Origin: Myxococcus xanthus
GTDB taxonomy: Bacteria > Myxococcota > Myxococcia > Myxococcales > Myxococcaceae
NCBI RefSeq assembly: GCF_900106535.1
Contig: NZ_FNOH01000004.1
Span: 372,001-436,000 of the forward strand
Reading direction: 5' to 3'
Length of the DNA stretch: 64,000 nt
Under the pieces are notes generated by a model. The model saw only the letters and a list, made by a program, of their open reading frames with translations. It ran no database searches and had not been told where the DNA came from. Numbering within the stretch: position 1 is the stretch's first letter; each line of letters begins with the position of its first letter. This document shows positions 30,705 to 39,502 of the stretch, one piece after another. Position numbers and translations under genes: made by a program.

Positions 30705-33182
30705 ATGCGCCTGCTCGCCCTCCTGCTCCTCCCCAGCCTCGCGCTCGCCCAGACGAGTGTCGTCAGCCAGCCCGCCCTGCCCTCCCGGGGGCTGGCGCTG
30801 CCGCCCACGGGCGCCGCGCTGGTGGATGAAGCCACCGCCCTGTCGCTCAACCCCGCGGGCCTGGGCTTCGTCAACGGCAGTCAGCTCTTCTACCTGCACG
30901 AGCGCAACCTCGTGCATGACGGCCTGGGAGACGGCGTCTTCCTGGCCACGCGCCTGCTCGGCCTGGGCCTGGGCGGCGCCATGGAGTGGATTCGCGGACG
31001 GGCGGAGCCGGACTACCGCCGCACGTCCCTGGGTCTCTCCCTGGGCACGCGCACGCTGCAGCTCGGCGGTTCGTGGCACGCCTACGGTTCATCCCACCGG
31101 GACATCGACGCGCTGGACACCTTCGACGTGGGCCTCACGGCGCGCCCCATGCGGGCGCTGTCGCTGGGCGCGGTGGTGCGCGACATCAACGCCCCCACCG
31201 AGGGCACGCTGGCACTGAAGCGGCAGTACAACCTGGGCGTGGGCGTGCGCCCGCTGGATGAGCGCTACACGCTGGGCGTGGACTGGCTCTTCTCCGAGGG
31301 CGCCTTCCGCCAGGGCCAGGCGACGTACACCGTCAACGCGGAGGTGATTCCGGGCCTCCGCCTGGGCGCGGGCGTGTCGCACGGCTTCACCTCCGGGGTG
31401 CCCATCGCGCTCCAGGTGGCGGCCACGGTGGACACCTCGCACCTGGGCCTCACCTACGCGGCGGGCGGGACGAATGCGGGGCTGGACCACCTGGTGGCGG
31501 TGCGCCTGTCGTCGGAGACCTACCGCTCCATCGCGCCGCGCGGCGGCGTGGTGACGCTGCTGGACTTGAATGACGCATTGAGCGGCGGCACCAGCCCCGT
31601 CCTCTCATGGTTGGGCGTCACCGAGGCGGACCCGTACCTGCGGCTGACGCGGTGGCTGGACCTGGCCACCCAGGACGACCGGCTGGCCGGCGTGGTGGTG
31701 AAGATGGAGAGCCTGCCCGGGGTGAGCTGGGGCAAGGCGGAGGAGCTGCGTCAGGCGCTGCTGCGGCTGCGCGCGTCCGGCAAGCGGGTGATGGCGGTGG
31801 TGCTGTCCACGGACGACCTGGGCTACTTCGTTGCCTCGGCGGCGGACCGCATCTACGCGCTGCAGGAGTCGATTCTCTACATCAACGGCCTGGCCGTGCA
31901 CCTCCAGACGTACGGCGGGACGATGGAGAAGCTGGGCGTGCACTGGGACGTGGCGCGCGTGGGCCGCTTCAAGACGGCCCCGGAGCAGCTTTCCCGCACC
32001 GAGCCCAGCGACGCGTCCTTGGAGTCCACGAACGCCTACCTGGACACGGAGGTGGCCGTCTACGAGAAGGCCGTGCAGGAGGGCCGCAAGGTGCCCGTGG
32101 AGCGGCTGCACGCGCTGTGGGCACTGGGCCTGCCCCATCCGAAGCGCGCGGTGGAGCTGGGGTTGATGGACGGCATCATCTCCTCGACGGAGCTGGACAA
32201 GAAGGTGGCGGAGCTGGTGCCGGGTGGACGCTTCAGCACCACGTACGCGCCGCGCGACGAGCGCGACGGCCGCTGGGCCCGCCGGCGCCGCATCGCCGTG
32301 GTGCCGGTGCTGGGCGACATCATCGGCGGCCGCAGCCGCGAGGACCCGCTGGGCTTCAGCCGCCTCGCGGGCGCGGAGACAGTCATTCGCGCGCTGGAGC
32401 AGGCGCAGTCGGACCCGAGCGTGGCGGCCATCGTCGTGCGCGTGGACTCGGGCGGCGGCGAGGTGCTGGCGTCCCACCTGATGTACGAAGCCGTGATGGA
32501 GGCGGCCAAACACAAGCCCGTCGTCGCCTCCATGGGAGACATGGCCGCGTCCGGTGGCTACTACGCCGCCATTGGCGCGCACGAGGTGTTCGCCCTGCCC
32601 ACCACGCTGACGGGCAGCATCGGCGTCTTCTACATCAAGCCCGCCGTCGAGGGCCTGCTGAGCGGGCTGTTGGGCGTGCACCAGGAGAGCCTGACCCGCG
32701 CGCCGCTGGCGGACATCCTGGACGTGTGGCGCCCCTGGACGCCGGAGGAGCAGGAGGCGGCCCAGGCGTGGGCGGACGCCTCCTACGACAGCTTCATCAC
32801 CGAGGTGGCGCTGCGGCGGAGGATGGACAAGGCGAAGGTGGACGAGGTCGCCCGGGGCCGGGTGTGGAGCGGCCAGGACGCGCTCGCCCGCGGACTGGTG
32901 GACAAGCTGGGTGGCCTGCTGGAAGCGGTGGACTCCGCGCGGATGCGGGCCGGAATCCCTCCGGACGAGGAGCTGGACCTGGTGGTGATGGGCGAGGCGC
33001 GGGGCTTCTTCTCCGCGCTGGGCGGTGAGCCCGGGGTGCGCGCCGCGCTGTCCCTGCTGCCCGCACAAGAGCCCGCCCTGCCTGAGTCCCTGCGGGCGCT
33101 GGCCCGCTCGGCCGGCCTGAATCTGATGTTGCTCCAGCCGGGCGTGAAGGCGATGTTGCCCTTCCAGATAACCGTCCGCTGA
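30705..33182 (+). CDS. sppA: SppA-type signal peptide peptidase fused to an outer-membrane-barrel-like domain
   Basis: The protein is 825 residues from ATG 30705, with a signal peptide MRLLALLLLPSLALA. Residues about 25-275 alternate polar and hydrophobic residues like beta strands and begin ALSLNPAGLGFVNG, the NPAGL motif of PorV/FadL-like barrels. Residues about 280-780 form a double SppA (67K type). Lys423 in RFKTAPE and Ser616 in MAASGGYYAA match the SppA Lys/Ser dyad. SppA normally degrades cleaved signal peptides at the inner membrane. The barrel-like domain would place this enzyme at the outer membrane, which is an inference. Confidence 0.88.
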   Translation: MRLLALLLLPSLALAQTSVVSQPALPSRGLALPPTGAALVDEATALSLNPAGLGFVNGSQLFYLHERNLVHDGLGDGVFLATRLLGLGLGGAMEWIRGRAEPDYRRTSLGLSLGTRTLQLGGSWHAYGSSHRDIDALDTFDVGLTARPMRALSLGAVVRDINAPTEGTLALKRQYNLGVGVRPLDERYTLGVDWLFSEGAFRQGQATYTVNAEVIPGLRLGAGVSHGFTSGVPIALQVAATVDTSHLGLTYAAGGTNAGLDHLVAVRLSSETYRSIAPRGGVVTLLDLNDALSGGTSPVLSWLGVTEADPYLRLTRWLDLATQDDRLAGVVVKMESLPGVSWGKAEELRQALLRLRASGKRVMAVVLSTDDLGYFVASAADRIYALQESILYINGLAVHLQTYGGTMEKLGVHWDVARVGRFKTAPEQLSRTEPSDASLESTNAYLDTEVAVYEKAVQEGRKVPVERLHALWALGLPHPKRAVELGLMDGIISSTELDKKVAELVPGGRFSTTYAPRDERDGRWARRRRIAVVPVLGDIIGGRSREDPLGFSRLAGAETVIRALEQAQSDPSVAAIVVRVDSGGGEVLASHLMYEAVMEAAKHKPVVASMGDMAASGGYYAAIGAHEVFALPTTLTGSIGVFYIKPAVEGLLSGLLGVHQESLTRAPLADILDVWRPWTPEEQEAAQAWADASYDSFITEVALRRRMDKAKVDEVARGRVWSGQDALARGLVDKLGGLLEAVDSARMRAGIPPDEELDLVVMGEARGFFSALGGEPGVRAALSLLPAQEPALPESLRALARSAGLNLMLLQPGVKAMLPFQITVR

Positions 33183-33449
33183 GGTCCTGGCGGCGGCCCT
33201 GAATCAACAGGTGGGGGGTCGGCCGGACGACACCGCGCGAAAAAAGCGGCGGCGCCGTCCCCGGCCTCTGTTACTGTTACCCCTGCACTCCGGACGGCTT
33301 TGGGCCGCCAGGGTGCTCCAGGAAACGGCGGTTCGGCCTGCTCGTCACCAGGGCCCCGCGTCCGCTTCCTGTCCCACGGCCTGAGTCACCTTGCGTCCCC
33401 GCCCTCCTCGTGGAGCGGCCGCCCGGGGCGCACACAGTCTGGAACGTTC

Positions 33450-35000
33450 ATGAGCGAAAACCCCGATAACCGCGACCCACGTGATGCCCCCCCCGTTCCC
33501 GCCGCCCGCGCCGTGGCGCCGCCCGAGCCGGACGATGACGGTGGCGACGAGGGCGACGACGAGGGGCCCGACGACGGTGATTCCGGCGGGGGCGCACAGG
33601 GTGGCGCCCCCGGGCAGCCTGGCCAGGCCACCGGCCGCCGCCGCCGCCGTCGGCGCCGTCGCCGTGGCGCGCAGGTCCTCTTCACCCCGGACGGCCAGGC
33701 CTACCGGATGCAGCCTGGAGCGGACGGCCAGCAGGTCCAGGTGTTCCTCACGCCGCAGGAGCTGGAGCAGTACCGCCAGCGACAGGCGCAGCAACAACAG
33801 CAACAGCAGCAACCACCGCAGCCGGCGCACGGCGGCGGGGGCCAGCAGCACGCCCGCCACGCGCAGCACGGGGGCGGCGGCCAGCAGGCCTCGCAGCAGG
33901 CGAACCTGTCGCCGGTGGAGGGCGTGCTGGACACGGAGGCCAAGGGCCCCAACGCCTTCCTGCGCCAGCTCAAGCGCAACCTGCTGGCGGCGCCGGATGA
34001 CCCGGAGCTGCCGAAGAATCTGGTCCAGAAGCTGCGCCTGCGGCAGGGCCAGTACATCACCGCTTTCGCGCAGATGCGGGGCCACAAGGGCGTCATCCAG
34101 AAGGTGGACACGGTGGACGGCCGGCCGCTCGAGGGCGCGCCGCGGCTGCCGCACTTCGCGGACCTGACGTCGGTGGACCCCACCGAGCGGCTCAAGCTGG
34201 AGAACGGTCACAAGGAGATGGTGACCCGGGTGCTGGACCTCATCTCGCCCATTGGCAAGGGCCAGCGCGCGCTCATCGTCGCCCCGCCCAAGACGGGCAA
34301 GACGATCATGCTCCAGCGCATCGCCCAGGCCATCCTCTCCAACCACCCAGAGTGCCACGTCATGGTGGTGCTCATCGACGAGCGTCCAGAAGAAGTGACG
34401 GACATGCGGCGGGGCATCAAGGCGGAGGTCCTGGCCTCCAGCTCCGACCGCCCCACCGCGGACCACCTCAAGGTGGCGGAGCTGGCCCTGGAGCGCGCGC
34501 GCCGGCTGGTGGAGTCCGGCAAGGACGTGGTCGTCCTCCTGGACTCGATTACGCGTCTGGCCCGCGCCTTCAACAAGGAGGTCGACAACTCCGGCCGCAC
34601 CATGACCGGCGGCGTGGACAGCCGCGCCCTGGAGCGCCCCAAGCGCCTCTTCGGCGCCGCCCGCGCGACGGAGGAGGCCGGCACGCTGACCATCATCGGC
34701 ACGGCGCTCATCGACACCGGCAGCCGCATGGACGAGGTCATCTTCGAGGAGTTCAAGGGAACGGGTAACTCCGAGGTCACCCTGGACCGGCTCCTGGCGG
34801 AGAAGCGCGTCTTCCCGGCCGTCAACATCGCCCAGTCCGGCACGCGCAAGGAGGAGAAGCTCTTCACCCTGCGCGAGTACGAGAAGGTGAAGAAGCTGCG
34901 GCAGATGCTCTTCTCCGTGAAGCCGGTGGAGGCCATGGAGGCGCTCGTGAAGCGGCTGTCCCGCTACACGTACAACGACGAGTTCCTCGACGAGCTGTAG
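33450..35000 (+). CDS. rho: Transcription termination factor Rho with long disordered N-terminus
   Basis: The protein is 516 residues from ATG 33450. Residues 1-155 are low complexity: an acidic run (25-45), ten Arg in a row (63-72), eight Gln (114-121) and Gly/His/Gln repeats. The RNA-binding cold-shock-like domain follows (about 155-235), then the RecA-like hexameric ATPase with Walker A APPKTGKT (278-285), the Q-loop/R-loop region and the SGTRKEE motif. Rho terminates untranslated transcripts genome-wide. The unusual N-terminus may alter RNA binding or assembly. Confidence 0.95.
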   Translation: MSENPDNRDPRDAPPVPAARAVAPPEPDDDGGDEGDDEGPDDGDSGGGAQGGAPGQPGQATGRRRRRRRRRRGAQVLFTPDGQAYRMQPGADGQQVQVFLTPQELEQYRQRQAQQQQQQQQPPQPAHGGGGQQHARHAQHGGGGQQASQQANLSPVEGVLDTEAKGPNAFLRQLKRNLLAAPDDPELPKNLVQKLRLRQGQYITAFAQMRGHKGVIQKVDTVDGRPLEGAPRLPHFADLTSVDPTERLKLENGHKEMVTRVLDLISPIGKGQRALIVAPPKTGKTIMLQRIAQAILSNHPECHVMVVLIDERPEEVTDMRRGIKAEVLASSSDRPTADHLKVAELALERARRLVESGKDVVVLLDSITRLARAFNKEVDNSGRTMTGGVDSRALERPKRLFGAARATEEAGTLTIIGTALIDTGSRMDEVIFEEFKGTGNSEVTLDRLLAEKRVFPAVNIAQSGTRKEEKLFTLREYEKVKKLRQMLFSVKPVEAMEALVKRLSRYTYNDEFLDEL

Positions 35001-35053
35001 TCCCCCGCTTCGGGAGTGGTACGGCGGGCCCGGGTGTGCGTTAAGGTGGCGGC

Positions 35054-35323
35054 ATGATTCAAGGCTCGGGCCGCTGCCACTACCACCCGGAGCGCGCCGG
35101 CCTCGGCGTCTGCGTGGAGTGCCGGCGTGTCATCTGCCGGGAATGCACCACGCAGTTCGAGGGCATCAACCGCTGCGCCAGTTGCCTGGACCAGCGCCTC
35201 AAGGCGCTGGAGGGCCCGGGTGAGCGCCGCGAGTGGTCGGCGGGCAACGTGGTGCTGGCGCTGATGAGCCTGGCGCTCGTCTTTGGCGGCATCCTCCTGC
35301 TGGCCCAAGTGGCGGCGAGCTAG
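35054..35323 (+). CDS. Small B-box-like zinc-finger membrane protein
   Basis: The protein is 89 residues. The Cys/His pattern CHYHPERAGLGVCVECRRVICREC is followed by RCASCLDQR, like a B-box zinc finger. A C-terminal membrane helix follows (about residues 64-86). It ends 3 bases before the DUF4129 gene, so it probably forms an operon with the MoxR/DUF58 set. It may serve as a membrane-tethered adaptor. The function is unknown. Confidence 0.8.
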   Translation: MIQGSGRCHYHPERAGLGVCVECRRVICRECTTQFEGINRCASCLDQRLKALEGPGERREWSAGNVVLALMSLALVFGGILLLAQVAAS

Positions 35324-35326
35324 CCC

Positions 35327-37234
35327 ATGGCCGTCTCCGCGCTCGAACTCCGCCCGCGCAACGCGGTGGCCTTGATGGACGCCGCGCTGCGCCTGTGTAC
35401 CCGCAACGCGGGCGTCTGGGCCCTCACCCTGCCCGGCGGCGCGGCCGTGGTAGCCGCCATGTTGTACCTGGCGGAGTCGGTGCGCATGGGCTGGCCGCTC
35501 GTGGTGCCTTCGCTGCTGCTGACGCTGGCGTGGTTCCTCCGGGGCCTGGGCCAGGGCGCGACGTGCCATTACGTGCAGGAGCTGCTGCTGGGCACCCAGG
35601 GCGAGCCTTCCGCGTGGGCTTCGCTCAAGGCCGCGCTGGCCCGGATGCCCGCGCTCTTCATCGCCGTGGCGTACCTGCTGGGCCTCAACACCCTGGTGGT
35701 GATGGTGACGGGAGGCTTCGGCTACATCCTGCTGCAGTCCCACGGGGTGGGCTACGCGGCGGTGATGCAGGGGCGAGGCAGCCCGCTGAAGCTCTACGGC
35801 ACGTGCTCACGGCTGCTGGGACCCGCGCGCGGCACCGCGCTGTGGGTCCGCGCCCTCATGTCCGTGCAGGTGCTGGCCTTCTTCAACCTTCACATCGCCT
35901 TCAACTTCCTGCTGTTCCTGGGCCGCAAGCTGGTGGGCGTGGACCTGACGTTCGCGGAGCGCTTCGCCTCGCTGGACAACGGCCAGTGGCTGATCTTCCT
36001 CGCGGTGACGACGTTCGCCCTCTTCGAGCCGGTGCGCGCCGCGACGGCCACGCTGCTGCTGGTGGACGGGCGCGTGCGTCAGGAAGGGCTCGACCTGCTG
36101 GCCAGCGTCCAGCAGCTTCCGTCCCGGGATTTGGGGCGCCCCCTGCCTCCGCCGGGAGCGGCGCGTGGCGCGGCGATGCTGGCGGTGGTGTTGGGCCTGG
36201 GCCTGCTGACGGCGGCGCCGGCCCATGCCCAGGACACCGAGGACGCGAAGCCCCTGGCCCCCTCCGAGGCGCTGCGGCGGCTGGGCGAGGTCGCGGAGGC
36301 GTGTGAGGCCTCGGCGGATGAGGACGCCGCGGACCTGTACGCGCCCCTGGAGTCCCTGGGGCCCGGCGAAGCCGTGAAGCTGGACCGCTTCGTCCGCCGC
36401 GTGGAGCGGCAGGCCTTCGACGAGGAGGACTGCGACAAGGCCCGCGCCACGCTGACGCAGGGGCTCACCACGATGGGCGCCACCGTGGACGCCCAGGCCC
36501 GGGCGGATGCACGTGCCGCCACCGCGCGGGCGAAGGACATCCTGGCCCGGCCCGAGTTCGCGGAAGCCGCGCCCAAGGCGGAGAAGGACGCCCCCGAGCC
36601 CGCGGCCCCACCCGAGACGCCAGGCTGGTGGCAGCGCTTCATCGACTGGCTGGGGGAGCAGCTGAAGAAACTGTTCGAGCGGGAGCCGGCGGAGTCCAGA
36701 CAGCAGACTGCGCAGCCCATCCTAAGCGGCATGAATGTGGCCAACGTGCTGGTGGTGGTGCTGGTGACACTCACCCTCGCGGTGCTGGGCATGGTGCTGC
36801 TGCGGGCGCTGAACCGCGACAAGCGCCGCACGGATGCCGCGGGAGTGCAGGTGTCCACGGTGGACGCGTCCACGCTGGCGGGGGATGCCCACCACGCGCT
36901 GTCACGCCCTCCCGAGGGCTGGGCCCACCTGGCGGACGAACTGGCGGCGCGGGGGGCCTACCGCGAAGCGGTGCGCAGCCTCTACCTGGCGCTGCTGTCC
37001 CGGCTCCACCGCGACGGCGCCATCCTCTATGACGAGACGCTGAGCAACTGGGACTACCTATCTCAATTCCGGGGCCGCGCGGAATGGAAGGCCCCCTTCC
37101 GAGAGCTGACGCGGCGCTTCGACTTCGCCTGGTACGGCAACCTGCCGGTGGGCGTGGACGGCTACCGCGAGTTCCGCGCACTCACCGAGCCCCTGCTGGC
37201 CGCGCCGTCACGCCCGGAGGTGGCCGGTGCGTGA
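35327..37234 (+). CDS. DUF4129 multi-pass membrane protein
   Basis: The protein is 635 residues. The first 260 hold several membrane helices. A second signal-like hydrophobic segment ending in AHA lies near residue 300, then comes a long extracytoplasmic helical region, another membrane helix (LVVVLVTLTLAVLGMVLL) and the C-terminal DUF4129 domain (LAARGAYREAVRSLYLALLSRL, DETLSNWDYL). It may be an old fusion of two proteins. DUF4129 proteins accompany MoxR and DUF58 genes, which follow here. Confidence 0.85.
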   Translation: MAVSALELRPRNAVALMDAALRLCTRNAGVWALTLPGGAAVVAAMLYLAESVRMGWPLVVPSLLLTLAWFLRGLGQGATCHYVQELLLGTQGEPSAWASLKAALARMPALFIAVAYLLGLNTLVVMVTGGFGYILLQSHGVGYAAVMQGRGSPLKLYGTCSRLLGPARGTALWVRALMSVQVLAFFNLHIAFNFLLFLGRKLVGVDLTFAERFASLDNGQWLIFLAVTTFALFEPVRAATATLLLVDGRVRQEGLDLLASVQQLPSRDLGRPLPPPGAARGAAMLAVVLGLGLLTAAPAHAQDTEDAKPLAPSEALRRLGEVAEACEASADEDAADLYAPLESLGPGEAVKLDRFVRRVERQAFDEEDCDKARATLTQGLTTMGATVDAQARADARAATARAKDILARPEFAEAAPKAEKDAPEPAAPPETPGWWQRFIDWLGEQLKKLFEREPAESRQQTAQPILSGMNVANVLVVVLVTLTLAVLGMVLLRALNRDKRRTDAAGVQVSTVDASTLAGDAHHALSRPPEGWAHLADELAARGAYREAVRSLYLALLSRLHRDGAILYDETLSNWDYLSQFRGRAEWKAPFRELTRRFDFAWYGNLPVGVDGYREFRALTEPLLAAPSRPEVAGA

Positions 37235-38507
37235 CCGTTTCCCGCTGCTGGTGGTGGGGGGCCTGCTGCTCACCGCGGTGCTGACCACCTTCCTGGTCCG
37301 AGGCGCCCGGCGCAACACGTTCGCGGACACGCTGTCCACGTACCGCGCGCAGGAGGACGGCGCGCGGGCCCTGTTCCTGCTGGCCCAGGAGAGCGGCTTG
37401 CCGGTGACGCGCCGCATGGCGGACCTGCGCATCGTGTCCGGACTGGGCACGCCGGTGCTGCTGGCGGTGGAGGTGTCCGGCGCCTACGAGGACGACCCGG
37501 ACCAGACGGCGCTGGCCGCCGAGCCCGACGCGGGCCTGGCCGACGAACATGTCCCCCGCACCGGCTTCAACGCCTTCCGCGCGGCCGCGCTGGACGACGA
37601 TGAAACCGAGCAACTGCTGAAGCACGTGCGCGAGGGCGGAAGCGCCATCTACGTGCCGTGGGGCTCACGCGAGAACCCGGTGCTGCAAGCCTTGAACGTG
37701 AAGCTCTTCAAGGCGGACACCACCCTTCCCATGCGCACGCTGGTGCCGCCCCAGCCCACGCCGTACACGCTGGGCGTGGAGCGCGTGGAGGCGAAGGTCC
37801 AGGCCTACCTGGAGCTGCCCCAGATGGCCGTCCCCGTCCTGGAGGATGAGCGGCTGGGCATGTTCGTGGCGGCGGTGGTGCCGTACGGGCAGGGCCGCGT
37901 GCTGGTGGTGGGCGCCCCGGAGCTGGCGATGAACCAGGCCCTGGCGCGCGCGGACAACGCGCAGTTCTGGCTCAGCGCCCTGGCGTCAATCGGCCCCGGC
38001 CCCATCGAATTCGATGAGTTCCACCACGGCTTCACCAACGAGCGCTCGGTGGTGGACTTCGCGCGCCGCTACGGCCTGCACTTCGCGGTGTTGCAGTTCC
38101 TGCTCGGCGTGGCCCTGTGGTCGGTATCGCTCAAGCGCTTCGGCCGTCCGCGGCCCCCGCCCGAGTCCTCGCGCGTGGGCGCCACCGACGCGCTCTTCGC
38201 CATGGGCCGGCTCTATCGCGAGGGCCGGCACCACGGATTCTCCGCCCAGCTCATCCTCCGGGGCCTCACCCAGGACCTGGCCCTGCATGCGGGCCTGCCC
38301 GCGCATGCGTCCGCGGACGCGGTGACCCACGGCCTGCGCGAGCGTGGCCGCGCGGACCTGGCCCAGGGGCTCGAGGAGCTCACCACGGACAGCCGCGCGG
38401 TGACGCGCGACACGGACCTCCAGCAGCTCGCAGAGCGCGCGGCGCGGCTGCGACAACGCCTTCATTCCGCCGGCGCCGCCCGGCCCAGCCCTCCCGAAAC
38501 GACATGA
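37227..38507 (+). CDS. DUF4350 membrane protein
   Basis: The protein is 426 residues from GTG 37227, overlapping the DUF4129 stop by 8 bases. It has an N-terminal membrane helix (PLLVVGGLLLTAVLTTFLV). A Rossmann-like DUF4350 domain follows (FADTLSTYRAQEDGARALFLLAQESG; GPIEFDEFHHGFTNERS), then a second membrane helix near YGLHFAVLQFLLGVALW and a cytoplasmic helical tail. The overlaps on both sides show tight coupling with the DUF4129 and MoxR genes. Confidence 0.85.
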   Translation: MRDRFPLLVVGGLLLTAVLTTFLVRGARRNTFADTLSTYRAQEDGARALFLLAQESGLPVTRRMADLRIVSGLGTPVLLAVEVSGAYEDDPDQTALAAEPDAGLADEHVPRTGFNAFRAAALDDDETEQLLKHVREGGSAIYVPWGSRENPVLQALNVKLFKADTTLPMRTLVPPQPTPYTLGVERVEAKVQAYLELPQMAVPVLEDERLGMFVAAVVPYGQGRVLVVGAPELAMNQALARADNAQFWLSALASIGPGPIEFDEFHHGFTNERSVVDFARRYGLHFAVLQFLLGVALWSVSLKRFGRPRPPPESSRVGATDALFAMGRLYREGRHHGFSAQLILRGLTQDLALHAGLPAHASADAVTHGLRERGRADLAQGLEELTTDSRAVTRDTDLQQLAERAARLRQRLHSAGAARPSPPETT

Positions 38508-39502
38508 ACGACACCCTGTCCGCCCCCTCCCCCGCCCCGGCTGGCAACGCCGTGCAGGCCGCTCACGCCATCCGCGAGGCCGTGCTGTCCGAGGTGCGCA
38601 AGGCCGTGGTCGGCCAGGACGAGGCCCTGGAGCTGATGCTCTGTGGCCTCATCGCCGGCGGCCACATCCTGCTGGAAGGCGTGCCCGGCGTGGCCAAGAC
38701 GTTGATGGCCAAGGCCCTGTCGCGCAGCATCGGCGCGGAGTTCAAGCGCATCCAGTTCACCCCGGACCTGATGCCCGCGGACATCCTGGGCACCAGCGTG
38801 TTCGACCTGAAGACGCAGGGCTTCACGCTGGTACGCGGCCCCATCTTCACGGACCTGCTGCTGGCGGACGAAATCAACCGCGCCCCGGCGAAGACGCAGT
38901 CCGCGCTGCTGGAGGCCATGCAAGAGCGCTCGGTGTCCATGGAGGGCCGCGTGCTGCCGCTCTCCCCGCTCTTCACCGTGTTCGCCACGCAGAACCCCGT
39001 GGAGTCCGAAGGCACCTATCCGCTGCCCGAGGCGCAGCTCGACCGCTTCCTGCTGAAAATCGAGGTGGGCTACCCCGCGCCGGAGGAGGAGGACGCGATT
39101 CTGGCCTCCGTGCACCGGGGCTTCGACTCGGGGGACCTGCAACGCGCGGGCGTCAATGCCGCGGTGACGAAGGACGGGCTGCTGGCCGCGCGCGGCGCGC
39201 TGAATGAAGTGACGGTGGAGCCGCCGGTGCTGGCATACGTCCGCAAGCTGGTGGCGGCCACGCGCGCCTCCAGCCGCATTCGACTGGGAGCCGGGCCTCG
39301 CGCGGGCGTGCACCTGCTGCTGGCGGCCAAGGCCCTGGCGGCGCTGCGCGGGCGCGGCTTCGTCACCCCGGACGACGTGCGCTTCCTGGCGGCGCCCGTG
39401 CTGAAGCACCGCCTGCTGCTGTCGCCGGACGCGGAGCTGGACGGGGCCACGCCGACGGACGTGCTGCGCGAAGTGGTGCGCGGCGTCGAGGTCCCCCGGT
39501 GA
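38504..39502 (+). CDS. MoxR-family AAA+ ATPase
   Basis: The protein is 332 residues. Its ATG overlaps the DUF4350 stop (ATGA). Walker A is GVPGVAKT (59-66). Walker B is LLADEINRAP. Sensor 1 is FATQNP, followed by the arginine-finger region EGTYPLPEAQLDRF. MoxR ATPases act as chaperones, usually with VWA partners, and the DUF58 protein encoded next has a VWA-like domain. Confidence 0.94.
   Translation: MNDTLSAPSPAPAGNAVQAAHAIREAVLSEVRKAVVGQDEALELMLCGLIAGGHILLEGVPGVAKTLMAKALSRSIGAEFKRIQFTPDLMPADILGTSVFDLKTQGFTLVRGPIFTDLLLADEINRAPAKTQSALLEAMQERSVSMEGRVLPLSPLFTVFATQNPVESEGTYPLPEAQLDRFLLKIEVGYPAPEEEDAILASVHRGFDSGDLQRAGVNAAVTKDGLLAARGALNEVTVEPPVLAYVRKLVAATRASSRIRLGAGPRAGVHLLLAAKALAALRGRGFVTPDDVRFLAAPVLKHRLLLSPDAELDGATPTDVLREVVRGVEVPR

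Noticed and set aside
33620-33672. CGCCGC-rich run as a possible repeat element
   Set aside because: It is the coding sequence of the Arg10 tract of Rho and not a separate element.
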